This document shows, one piece after another, positions 1-5,403 of a stretch of DNA of 5,403 nucleotides. The notes below the pieces were generated by a model. That model made no database searches and was not told the DNA's origin. It saw only the letters and a program-made list of their open reading frames with translations. Location: positions 1-5,403 of the forward strand of contig CAMDPB010000090.1 of NCBI GenBank assembly GCA_945903885.1, given 5' to 3'. The stretch comes from Candidatus Finniella inopinata (lineage in GTDB: Bacteria > Pseudomonadota > Alphaproteobacteria > Paracaedibacterales > CAITNM01). Every line of letters begins with the position of its first letter. The stretch's first letter is position 1. The translations under genes and the position numbers were made by a program.

Positions 1-1
1 C

Positions 2-844
2 TGGTTTTCATCAAGCGAAATATGGGCACTCTTAATTATAGCTATTATCGGTTTTTCTTGTTTTATGATTTGGGAACTTACCCATGATCATCCCATTGTC
101 GATATGCGCGTTTTTCGTCATAAGGGCTATATGGCAAGTGTGCTAACCATTAGTTTGGCCTTTGGTGCCTTTAATTGTTCAATTGTTCTAACCCCCTTAT
201 GGTTGCAAAATTACATGGGCTACACCGCAACTTGGTCGGGCTTTACAACTGCGGTATTAGGACTTTTGGCTGTTTGTGTTGCGCCAATTGCAGCAAAAAT
301 GTCAACAAAATATGACCCCAGAATACTAGTGTTTTGTGGTGTGAGCTGGCTTGGAATTTTAACTTTATATCGTTCCTTTGGATTAACTGATATGAACCAT
401 TATCAGGTATCTATTCCAATGTTAATCCAAGGTATCGGAATGCCTTTTTTCTTTGTGCCTTTAACAGCATTAGCTCTGTCTAGTGTTGATTCAGAAGAAG
501 TAGCTTCTGCTGCGGGACTTATGAATTTTTTACGAACCCTATCAGGTGCTATGGCTGTATCTATAGTAACTACCGCGTGGGAAGATAGAGCAAATATTTT
601 ACGAAATGATCTGGTCGATAAAATCGTTTTGCCAGAGCAAATTTTATCTACGTTTGGAGATTCAAGTGAAGCTGGGCAAGCAGCAGTCTTACATATGTTT
701 GATCAACTATTGCAATCGCAAGCTGTGATGCTGGCAACGAACCATATATTTATGGTCGTATCGTGCGCATTTGCATTTGCTGCAATGGCGATATGGCTAG
801 CGCCAAAACCTCATAAAACAGTCGAGACATCGACGGCGCATTAA
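2..844 (+). CDS. emrB: EmrB/QacA-family (DHA2) MFS multidrug efflux transporter, C-terminal part
   Basis: The reading frame is already open at base 2 and ends at TAA 842-844, so 280 C-terminal residues of a protein usually about 500 residues long are visible; the start lies outside the window. The ATG at 65 is internal, because hydrophobic transporter sequence (WALLIIAIIGFSCF) precedes it in frame. Family signatures are the HPIVDMRVFRHKGY segment after a membrane helix, the LTPLWLQNYMGYTATWSG helix, the QGIGMPFFFVPLTALALS helix, and the AAGLMNFLRTLSGAMAVSIVTT segment followed by WEDR. These match the second half of 14-helix DHA2 transporters such as E. coli EmrB, proton-driven inner-membrane pumps that expel hydrophobic drugs with an EmrA adaptor and a TolC channel. 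The last helix (about visible residues 246-264) is followed by a short polar tail. The partner emrA would be expected upstream. The family is clear; the exact symbol and substrate are inferred. Confidence 0.92.
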   Translation, partial: WFSSSEIWALLIIAIIGFSCFMIWELTHDHPIVDMRVFRHKGYMASVLTISLAFGAFNCSIVLTPLWLQNYMGYTATWSGFTTAVLGLLAVCVAPIAAKMSTKYDPRILVFCGVSWLGILTLYRSFGLTDMNHYQVSIPMLIQGIGMPFFFVPLTALALSSVDSEEVASAAGLMNFLRTLSGAMAVSIVTTAWEDRANILRNDLVDKIVLPEQILSTFGDSSEAGQAAVLHMFDQLLQSQAVMLATNHIFMVVSCAFAFAAMAIWLAPKPHKTVETSTAH

Positions 845-855
845 TTTCTGTATTA

Positions 856-873
856 ATATTATACATATAATAT
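856..873. other. A/T-only palindrome just after the transporter gene
   Basis: Eight-base arms ATATTATA and TATAATAT flank a two-base centre, starting 11 bases after the transporter stop. It contains only A:T pairs apart from the central C and is followed by A/T-rich sequence without a clean T-tract, so it is at best a weak terminator or transcript-end hairpin. In DNA this AT-rich such a palindrome may be chance. No other convincing hairpin was seen in 845-960. Confidence 0.25.
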
Positions 874-1017
874 ATTTTAAAAAATATTTTATTGCAATTT
901 ATAATATAATTTATACCTATAAATATTTTAAATTTGTCTTCAGTTTGAGCTAAAAATCTCAATACTATCTAGGTGTCCTTGCATTATTCCCAAACAAAAC
1001 AATAATAAAAATTTGTT

Positions 1018-1023
1018 TATAAT
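1018..1023 (+). promoter_or_regulatory. Candidate -10 element for the beta-repeat protein gene
   Basis: A perfect TATAAT lies 83 bases before the ATG at 1107. No good -35 hexamer is present 16-18 bases upstream. Other TATAAT strings occur in the same spacer (for example 905-910), so this is a suggestion based on consensus and position only. Confidence 0.28.
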
Positions 1024-1094
1024 TTTAGTATCTCTTTATTAATTTTTAACATTTCTTTGAAATAATAAAAGTTCTCAATTGATCTTTTTATTTT

Positions 1095-1099
1095 AGGAG
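1095..1099 (+). promoter_or_regulatory. Shine-Dalgarno site for the 1107 start
   Basis: AGGAG ends seven bases before the ATG at 1107, a near-ideal match and spacing. It fixes the start of the secreted protein, which agrees with the signal peptide beginning exactly there. Confidence 0.85.
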
Positions 1100-1106
1100 T
1101 AAAAGA

Positions 1107-2225
1107 ATGAAAACTTTCCAAAAAATTACGTTAACCATTTTAACCGTGCTGGCGATGGTCACACAACTTAGCGCGACTTCTTGGGAGGTTGAAGTGGATA
1201 CTCCCGATACTTCAACTATCTCTAGTAGTATTAGCGTAAATACACTGCGTAAAACAGGTGGGGGGCAGCTTAATATTACCGGTACTGGCTATTCCGTGGA
1301 TTACATACAAGTAGAAGATGGGCATGTTTATGTGCATGATGCACCCGGCCTTTATTTAAGGCAACCGGTTACTTTGGGTCTTGGTAGGTATATAACTCAC
1401 TACACGCAGATTATTGTTGAAGTTGCTACCGGAGATAGCTCATTTATCAGAGCTCCGATCATTGCAGCAGAAGTTACAAAACAAGGTGGAGGAACGCTTG
1501 AATTTGATTGTGTAGGAAGCGTGATCAATTATTTAAAGATAAAAGGAGGACGAGTTATTGTTGATGCGTCTGATATTATTCCAGCAATTGGATTATACTT
1601 TGATGGTGCGAATTGCATATTAGAAGCGACAACTGATATTAATCTTCCAGAAGTTACACTATCGTTTGATGGAGAAATTAAAAGTACTAAAGCAGTAACT
1701 ATGGATTCCTTAATTTTGGGTGGCAAAGTTTTGACTACAGATATTCTTGGAGATACTATTGTAAACAATCTAGACGCTAGTGTTTCTGGTGGTACAATTT
1801 CGAATGCTGACATATTAACGCTTAACGGAGCGACAGGAAGTAATAAATTGACAAAAAATGGATCTGGACTCATTCAAGTTATTAAAGATCTGAGCGGTGC
1901 ATTATTACCAATTGATGTTATATTTGGAATTTTGCAGGTGAGAAACTTAGGAAAATTACCAACAGCAGCTATGAAAATTGGTGCTACAGGAACTGTTGGT
2001 GCAATTTTTGAACTGCTTTCAAATACTGCTGCCGGAGCAGTTCCAGGACCAATGGAAGTTATGCAATACGGGGTACTTTCAGTGGGTGATAATGTTTCAG
2101 TTCCTACGGATACAGATGTTAACGATGTATTTGCTGGTGGTTTAGTATTTGATAGTGGTTCGGTATTAAAACTAGGCAATGGCTCAAGTTGGGCACGCAA
2201 TATGACAATTGGTGCAGCATTATAA
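1107..2225 (+). CDS. Secreted beta-strand-repeat (autotransporter passenger-like) protein without a barrel domain
   Basis: The product is 372 residues. The start at 1107 is supported by a strong AGGAG site. Residues 1-23 form a typical Sec signal peptide: Lys at 2 and 6, a hydrophobic core ITLTILTVLAMV, and a probable cut after LSA23. The rest is rich in Gly, Thr, Val, Ile and Asp with alternating hydrophobic residues, as in beta-solenoids. Three copies of a K-x-G-x-G-x-[LI] motif followed by G-x-[VL]-x-V are visible: LRKTGGGQLNI (47-57), VTKQGGGTLEF (123-133) and LTKNGSGLIQV (248-258). This is the pattern of autotransporter-associated beta-strand (PATR-type) repeats that help passenger folding. 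Autotransporters normally end in an outer-membrane barrel of about 250-300 residues; this one stops at GAAL, and a terminator follows 34 bases later, so the short form looks like the genuine gene end. It could be an exported surface or periplasmic adhesin-like protein, or a passenger remnant. Function unknown; only Cys135 and Cys170 are present. Confidence 0.82.
   Translation: MKTFQKITLTILTVLAMVTQLSATSWEVEVDTPDTSTISSSISVNTLRKTGGGQLNITGTGYSVDYIQVEDGHVYVHDAPGLYLRQPVTLGLGRYITHYTQIIVEVATGDSSFIRAPIIAAEVTKQGGGTLEFDCVGSVINYLKIKGGRVIVDASDIIPAIGLYFDGANCILEATTDINLPEVTLSFDGEIKSTKAVTMDSLILGGKVLTTDILGDTIVNNLDASVSGGTISNADILTLNGATGSNKLTKNGSGLIQVIKDLSGALLPIDVIFGILQVRNLGKLPTAAMKIGATGTVGAIFELLSNTAAGAVPGPMEVMQYGVLSVGDNVSVPTDTDVNDVFAGGLVFDSGSVLKLGNGSSWARNMTIGAAL
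1236..1946 (+). repeat. Region spanning three degenerate autotransporter-type protein repeats
   Basis: The copies cover roughly 1236-1334, 1467-1565 and 1842-1946 (residues 44-76, 121-153 and 246-280). Each has a K-x-G-G/S-G turn, a beta strand, about 15-20 variable residues, then G-x-[VL]-x-V. Similarity is at protein level only; the DNA copies have diverged, so this is an old repeat and not a recent duplication. The gaps between motif starts are about 76 and 125 residues, so a further degenerate copy may be hidden around residues 180-210. Confidence 0.6.
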
Positions 2226-2230
2226 TTCCT

Positions 2231-2248
2231 CTCCGTTGAAAAACGGGG
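2231..2248. other. Hairpin with GAAA tetraloop just after the beta-repeat gene
   Basis: CTCCGTT (2231-2237) pairs with AACGGGG (2242-2248), including one G:T pair, around a four-base GAAA loop of the stable GNRA type. It begins five bases after the stop codon. No T-tract follows, so it is more likely a 3'-end structure of the transcript than a terminator by itself. Confidence 0.45.
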
Positions 2249-2258
2249 CATGCTTACA

Positions 2259-2286
2259 ACCCTCAGTCAAATTGAGGGTGTTTTTC
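2259..2286 (+). terminator. Rho-independent terminator of the beta-repeat gene
   Basis: ACCCTCA (2259-2265) pairs perfectly with TGAGGGT (2273-2279) around a seven-base loop, and the stem is followed by GTTTTTC (2280-2286). The stem is GC-rich compared with its surroundings and lies 34 bases after the stop codon. The T-tract is on the plus strand only, so it ends plus-strand transcription. Confidence 0.88.
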
Positions 2287-2289
2287 TAG

Positions 2290-2316
2290 ATTCTCTATGG
2301 CAAAGCCATAGAGAAT
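2290..2316. other. Perfect 12-bp inverted repeat with three-base loop
   Basis: ATTCTCTATGGC (2290-2301) is exactly mirrored by GCCATAGAGAAT (2305-2316) around AAA. It sits between two convergent genes, four bases after the T-tract of the main terminator. Neither strand has a clean T-run directly after it (plus strand TGCTTTAATAG), so it is not a textbook terminator. It may block convergent transcription, stabilise a 3' end, or be a copy of a dispersed palindrome; only one copy is in the window. Confidence 0.6.
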
Positions 2317-2352
2317 TGCTTTAATAGTGCTTGAATTTTTGGTAGGAAAGCC

Positions 2353-2380
2353 AACTGTTCGTAACAGTTTTAAGTATTTT
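2353..2380 (+). terminator. Weak hairpin plus T-rich tail at the convergent gene end
   Basis: AACTGTT (2353-2359) pairs with AACAGTT (2363-2369) around CGT, followed on the plus strand by TTAAGTATTTT. It could act as a back-up plus-strand terminator. On the minus strand the hairpin starts directly after the stop codon of the 2370-2990 gene but is followed by a mixed sequence, so that gene has no canonical terminator of its own. Confidence 0.35.
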
Positions 2381-2990
2381 TAATCCTTAAAACATGTATA
2401 TATTTATTTGTTAAAAGTTTTTGACCAATAAATTTAATATTCCATAAACCTGTTGTGCTTTCTAAGAGCATATCTAAAAAACTATAAGCAATGCTGCCTC
2501 GTTTTACAGGTGCTATTTCCTTATAGCAACAGCGACGGCCACGTATGCGACTTGAGCTATCTACTAACTTCAGTTCTATATTACCAACATCTTTATTTTT
2601 TAAAACAGAATCTACAATGGCAACATGTGTTCCCGATGGGGCATTTTCGACTCTGGTTGTTGGATCAGGATTATAATCTCTGTCAATATAGATGAATAAA
2701 TCACCCACTTGCACATTCATAACTTCAATTTTTTCCCAATATTTTAGGTGCTCAAATGGTAACAGAGAATAATAATAAGGGATAAAATGTGGTGTTTGGT
2801 GTTTTTCCGGTATTCTTTCTAGAAGTATTGCATGATTTTCTAATAACTCCTGATATGCACAAGGGGCACTGTGCGCAAGAACATTATTTACAAATTGGAA
2901 ACAAGAACTGGGCTCTCCTTGAATTGCTGCAAGTGACTTTGCATAGCTAACATGATCTAAATCTTCGCAACTTAATAGCTGGCTTACCAT
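2370..2990 (-). CDS. Putative exported NlpC/P60- or CHAP-like cysteine hydrolase, N-terminus uncertain
   Basis: From the first in-frame ATG (2990) the product is 206 residues. I do not recognise a close family, but the order of elements resembles the papain-like NlpC/P60/CHAP fold: a Cys followed by aromatic and hydrophobic residues at the start of a helix (SSCFQFVNNVL, Cys30), a VGDLFIYID strand (95-103) like the family's GDL-hydrophobic motif, a GTHVAIVDSV strand carrying His122, then KLVDSSS (141-147) where the third polar catalytic residue usually lies. Such enzymes cut peptidoglycan peptides or other amide bonds. The ATG at 2990 is doubtful as the start: no Shine-Dalgarno site precedes it, and the upstream codons in the same frame encode a basic stretch and hydrophobic core that run into SQLLSC, giving a signal peptide with a near-lipobox at Cys8. 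The gene is convergent with the beta-repeat gene and divergent from the methyltransferase gene. The protein is likely real; the fold is inferred; the catalytic role is unproven. Confidence 0.7.
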   Translation of the reverse strand: MVSQLLSCEDLDHVSYAKSLAAIQGEPSSCFQFVNNVLAHSAPCAYQELLENHAILLERIPEKHQTPHFIPYYYSLLPFEHLKYWEKIEVMNVQVGDLFIYIDRDYNPDPTTRVENAPSGTHVAIVDSVLKNKDVGNIELKLVDSSSRIRGRRCCYKEIAPVKRGSIAYSFLDMLLESTTGLWNIKFIGQKLLTNKYIHVLRIKNT

Positions 2991-3054
2991 GAGTGAGAAA
3001 ATAATTTTTTTGAAAGTGAACGATTTTCTTAAATTAATAGGTTGATCTCAACAT
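2991..3054 (-). other. Probable signal-peptide coding extension of the 2370-2990 gene, out of frame with its likely ATG
   Basis: Reading the gene's frame upstream from 2990 to the in-frame stop TGA (3050-3048) gives INLRKSFTFKK then IIFSL, directly before MVSQLLSC. This makes a complete lipoprotein-like signal: basic n-region, hydrophobic h-region, then L-L-S-C. The stretch has no in-frame ATG, GTG, TTG or CTG. An ATG at 3054-3052 has AGG (3063-3061) six bases ahead, a proper ribosome-site spacing, but it lies in another frame and stops after six codons (MLRSTY, TAA 3036-3034). Removing one base between 3051 and 3039 would join this ATG to the signal peptide. The options are a real frameshift mutation, a sequencing error, or initiation at the ATT at 3038. 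Confidence 0.55.
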
Positions 3055-3110
3055 ATCAGACCTAGTAACAGCACGCAATCTGCTAACATCTGATGCTATT
3101 TCAATTTTCT

Positions 3111-3139
3111 TTGAAAAAACAATGGAGTGATTTTTTAAA
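3111..3139 (+). promoter_or_regulatory. Candidate promoter for the methyltransferase-amidohydrolase operon
   Basis: TTGAAA (3111-3116) and TTTAAA (3134-3139) are separated by 17 bases and match the sigma-70 hexamers at four of six positions each. Transcription would begin near 3146, leaving a leader of about 57 bases. The spacer is AT-rich, so chance matches are likely. Confidence 0.27.
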
Positions 3140-3186
3140 AAGGACTAGTGTAACGTCAGCTATTGCATGAATTATGTAGTAACAAT

Positions 3187-3192
3187 GGGGGA
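3187..3192 (+). promoter_or_regulatory. Shine-Dalgarno-like site for the methyltransferase start
   Basis: GGGGGA ends ten bases before the ATG at 3203. It is purine-rich and G-rich but not the exact AGGAGG core, so it is a fair site. It favours 3203 as the start, which keeps the signal-peptide-like N-terminus in the protein. Confidence 0.5.
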
Positions 3193-3202
3193 TTGGTAGA
3201 TA

Positions 3203-4117
3203 ATGCTTAAGAGTTTTGCAAAATTTAGAGCTCTATTTGTTATTATTGTATGTTTGTTGAACGTGTACGGTGCAGCAGAAAATACCAACAATAAAGTGTT
3301 CACTTATGAGTTAGCACTAGCAAAGTGTGACGAGCTTAATTTAAAACCTCAAACACCGGAAGCAGATGGACGTACTCAAACCCTAAATAAAAAAGGGGCT
3401 GCGACAGCAAAATTTGATTATGCATCTATAGAATTTTTAAAATTTGCTAAAGGAAAATCAGTATTAGAAATTGGTGGTACATACGGTAATGTTATGCTTA
3501 CTGCTTTGCAGCAGAGCCAAAACACAAAATATACGCTTAGTGATTTAGATGGACGGCACTTGTTTATTGCTGCGAAAAGATTAGCTGAGAAGATTAATGA
3601 TAATAAATTGAGCAGTGAGAGTGCGAAGCAAGTGCAATTTATTCAGGCTGATATTACAAAATCCCAAGATATAAATAATATTGGCACATATGAGGCCATT
3701 TTTGTCGGTAGGGTATTGCATTACTTAACTCCAGAACAATTGGAAATGACCGTTAAGCATTTGTTTCTTCTTCTAAAGCCAGCAGGACGTATTTTTGTTG
3801 TGGCTATAACCCCATACGTGAAACGTTATGAGAGCTTTATTCCTGAATATGAAAGGCGAGTGGCAGCAAAAGAAGCAAATCCTGGGTTTGTTCAGTCATT
3901 GCGCGCTTATGTGAATGCTAATGTGACAACTCAAGAACAGCGTGACAATATTGCAGATGAGCCTTTCTTTTTCTTAGACGATAAGGTCTTAAGATCTGCT
4001 TTTGAAAACAATGGTTTTAGAGTTATTGAAAGCACCATGAAGCCTCTTAGTTATGCGTCAGCATCATGGGCGCTAGATGGACGAGAAAACGTTATACTAA
4101 TTGCAGAAAAGCCGTAA
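3203..4117 (+). CDS. Class I SAM-dependent methyltransferase with an N-terminal export signal
   Basis: The product is 304 residues. Residues 64-202 contain the Rossmann methyltransferase core: motif I VLEIGGTYGNV (87-97) binding SAM, acidic residues after strand 2 in LSDLDGRHL (Asp114, Asp116), FIQADIT (147-152) contacting the adenine side, YEAIFVGRVLHYLTPEQL (163-180) as motif IV plus helix, and LLKPAGRIFVV (190-200). Residues 257-276 (FLDDKVLRSAFENNGFRVIE) resemble the usual C-terminal strand region. Before the core, residues 1-24 look like a Sec signal peptide: Lys3, Lys7, Arg9, then LFVIIVCLLNV and a possible cut after VYG or GAA. Signal peptides are unusual for this enzyme class because SAM is cytosolic; the protein may be membrane-anchored, or secreted to work where host SAM is available. 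The substrate cannot be read from sequence. The amidohydrolase gene starts 29 bases downstream on the same strand, which suggests an operon. Confidence 0.9.
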   Translation: MLKSFAKFRALFVIIVCLLNVYGAAENTNNKVFTYELALAKCDELNLKPQTPEADGRTQTLNKKGAATAKFDYASIEFLKFAKGKSVLEIGGTYGNVMLTALQQSQNTKYTLSDLDGRHLFIAAKRLAEKINDNKLSSESAKQVQFIQADITKSQDINNIGTYEAIFVGRVLHYLTPEQLEMTVKHLFLLLKPAGRIFVVAITPYVKRYESFIPEYERRVAAKEANPGFVQSLRAYVNANVTTQEQRDNIADEPFFFLDDKVLRSAFENNGFRVIESTMKPLSYASASWALDGRENVILIAEKP

Positions 4118-4146
4118 CGTAATTTTGTAAAATCAAGAAAGCCAGG

Positions 4147-5403
4147 ATGTATAGTTTTTTAAAAGGCGTAGTTTTAGAATCTTATAGCAGTGAGTCACAT
4201 CATAAAAGTAATAGCTATGAATTAGCTGATATTTCTATAAAAAATGGTGTAATTGAAAATATTGAACGCACTACCATAAGCGCTTTTGATATTTCAGCAG
4301 AACATTTTTTTGTCACTCGCGGTTTTGTTAACAGCCATTTGCATCCAAATCAGCTACTCGATCGTCGTATGCTAGACGAACTCTCAATTACTCATCTGCT
4401 AAGTGCTATGCACACTGTCCAAAAAAAGAACGATGAAGACCGCTATCACCAAGCTATTTTCGTTTTACTTGATGCTTTGAAAAGTGGTGCAACAAGTGTG
4501 TACGCTATAGCATCACGACCTGAACCAGTCATTAGGGCCTTCAACGATACTGGCATTACCGGTGCCCTTAATTGCGTTTTTAATGATGTTTGGGAAGGAG
4601 AGGGGAATATTCCCTCTCAAATTAGTTTAGAAGATGTTGAAAAAAGTTTTTCCCAATATTTCAAATCGAACTGCAAAAATTTGAAAATTCACATTGGCTC
4701 TGCTTCTATTTTAACCGCTTCGAATGAATTACTAACTTTGTTCAATGACATTGCTATAAGGTATAATACCAGAGTTAATATTCATATGAGTGAGGGTATA
4801 GAATCCGTTGAGGCATGCCGTAAAAATCGTGGCACAACGCCAGTACGCTTATTAGAAAATCTTGGTGTTTTAAACGAACGCTGGAACCTTATTCACGCTA
4901 CAACCGTTGATGATGAAGAAATTAAACTAATTGCACGCTCAGGTGCATCAGTTATTCATTGCCCTGTCAGCAATGCAAAAACCGGTGTGGGTATTGCCCC
5001 AATGCTTGATTTTCACAAAAGTGGAGTGAACATTGCCATTGGAACAGATGCTTGTTCTAACAACAATACCAACAATATTTTGAACGAAGCATATTTCGCT
5101 ACGCTGCTGCATAATGGCGTGCATAAAGATCCTCTAGTTTTTAATGAAGAAATTATTTTTGATTGGCTCACGACTAATGGATTAAAGGTTATTGATTCGC
5201 CGAGTCGTGGAAAAATAGAGGTTGGTCAGCGCGCTGATTTGTTGTTATGGTCTTTGAAAGACCCTTGTTTTGTGCCACTGCCTTATGGAAAATTACGTTC
5301 AGTATTAATTAACAATGCACCAGATGCTAAGCCACACACAGTTATGATTGCTGGGAAAAAAGTTATAGAAAACTATATTTGTACCAATGATCTAGAAAAA
5401 ATT
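4147..5403 (+). CDS. ATZ/TRZ-type (COG0402-like) metal-dependent amidohydrolase/deaminase, 3' end outside window
   Basis: The frame is open from ATG 4147 to the window edge (419 codons without a stop). The family usually has about 430-470 residues, so little is missing. It is an amidohydrolase-superfamily TIM barrel: GFVNSHLHPN (59-68) gives the H64-x-H66 metal pair; NIHMSEG (211-217) gives metal ligand His213 and the HxxE catalytic Glu216; LIHATTV (248-254) His250; VIHCPVSNAKTG (269-280) His271; AIGTDACSNNN (297-307) metal ligand Asp301. A C-terminal composite beta-sandwich is indicated by GKIEVGQRADLLLW (355-368) and VMIAGKKV (399-406). Relatives deaminate or dechlorinate purine-, triazine- or S-adenosylhomocysteine-like compounds in the cytosol; the substrate is undecided. 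There is no signal peptide. The start is fixed by the in-frame stop at 4120-4122 and the lack of another ATG before residue 75. The ribosome site is weak (AAGAAAG 4135-4141; AGG abuts the ATG), so translation may be coupled to the methyltransferase gene. Confidence 0.92.
   Translation, partial: MYSFLKGVVLESYSSESHHKSNSYELADISIKNGVIENIERTTISAFDISAEHFFVTRGFVNSHLHPNQLLDRRMLDELSITHLLSAMHTVQKKNDEDRYHQAIFVLLDALKSGATSVYAIASRPEPVIRAFNDTGITGALNCVFNDVWEGEGNIPSQISLEDVEKSFSQYFKSNCKNLKIHIGSASILTASNELLTLFNDIAIRYNTRVNIHMSEGIESVEACRKNRGTTPVRLLENLGVLNERWNLIHATTVDDEEIKLIARSGASVIHCPVSNAKTGVGIAPMLDFHKSGVNIAIGTDACSNNNTNNILNEAYFATLLHNGVHKDPLVFNEEIIFDWLTTNGLKVIDSPSRGKIEVGQRADLLLWSLKDPCFVPLPYGKLRSVLINNAPDAKPHTVMIAGKKVIENYICTNDLEKI

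Noticed and set aside
65..67. ATG at 65 as the start of the transporter gene
   Set aside because: The frame is open back to base 2 and encodes an additional hydrophobic helix typical of the family, so the gene begins outside the window.
750..962. Minus-strand open frame overlapping the transporter 3' end
   Set aside because: It overlaps the well-supported transporter gene, its product is Ile/Asn/Lys/Tyr-rich as expected from translated AT-rich spacer, and no ribosome site or domain is visible.
845..1106. Possible small gene or RNA in the AT-rich spacer
   Set aside because: Only A/T-rich sequence, a weak palindrome and several TATAAT-like strings are visible; there is no coding pattern or structured GC-rich stem.
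1529..2251. Two minus-strand open frames antisense to the beta-repeat gene
   Set aside because: They mirror the codon pattern of the plus-strand gene, lack ribosome sites and recognisable motifs, and the plus-strand gene has a signal peptide, repeats and a terminator.
2453..2695. Plus-strand open frame inside the minus-strand hydrolase gene
   Set aside because: It is short and has no ribosome site, and it lies fully within a better-supported gene on the other strand.
3050..3058. Extended -10-like TGATATGTT on the minus strand upstream of the hydrolase gene
   Set aside because: It has no adequate -35 hexamer, and it overlaps the ATG with a well-spaced AGG site at 3054, which explains the same bases better.

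Overview
The window is AT-rich bacterial DNA with very AT-rich intergenic spacers. It holds the 3' part of an EmrB/QacA-type multidrug transporter gene, three genes whose products carry or appear to carry export signals, and the 5' part of a cytosolic amidohydrolase gene. The EmrB-like tail resembles proteobacterial (especially gammaproteobacterial) proteins. Together with the base composition and the number of exported proteins, this would suit a host-associated or intracellular proteobacterium, for example a Legionella- or Coxiella-like lineage. That assignment is an inference: there is no rRNA or other taxonomic marker here. No mobile element, tRNA, CRISPR array or origin was seen.

Layout. 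Positions 2-844 (+) are the C-terminal 280 codons of the transporter. Positions 845-1106 are an AT-rich spacer with a perfect TATAAT and, at its end, a good ribosome binding site. Positions 1107-2225 (+) encode a 372-residue secreted protein with three autotransporter-type beta-strand repeats but no outer-membrane barrel. Positions 2226-2369 hold four consecutive hairpins, one a clear rho-independent terminator. Positions 2370-2990 (-) encode a convergent protein that looks like a divergent NlpC/P60- or CHAP-like cysteine hydrolase; its true N-terminus, a signal peptide with a near-lipobox, appears to lie upstream of the first in-frame ATG. Positions 2991-3202 are a divergent spacer. Positions 3203-4117 (+) encode a class I SAM-dependent methyltransferase behind a signal-peptide-like N-terminus. 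Positions 4147-5403 (+) begin, 29 bases later, an ATZ/TRZ-type metal-dependent amidohydrolase that runs off the window.

How the genes may work together. The methyltransferase and amidohydrolase are probably one operon, possibly a small-molecule pathway or disposal of S-adenosylhomocysteine-like by-products, but the apparent export of the methyltransferase argues against simple metabolic coupling. The beta-repeat protein and the putative hydrolase are separate, convergent units that probably act at or beyond the cell envelope. The most noteworthy points are the probable N-terminal frame disruption or non-ATG start of the hydrolase gene and the secreted methyltransferase.
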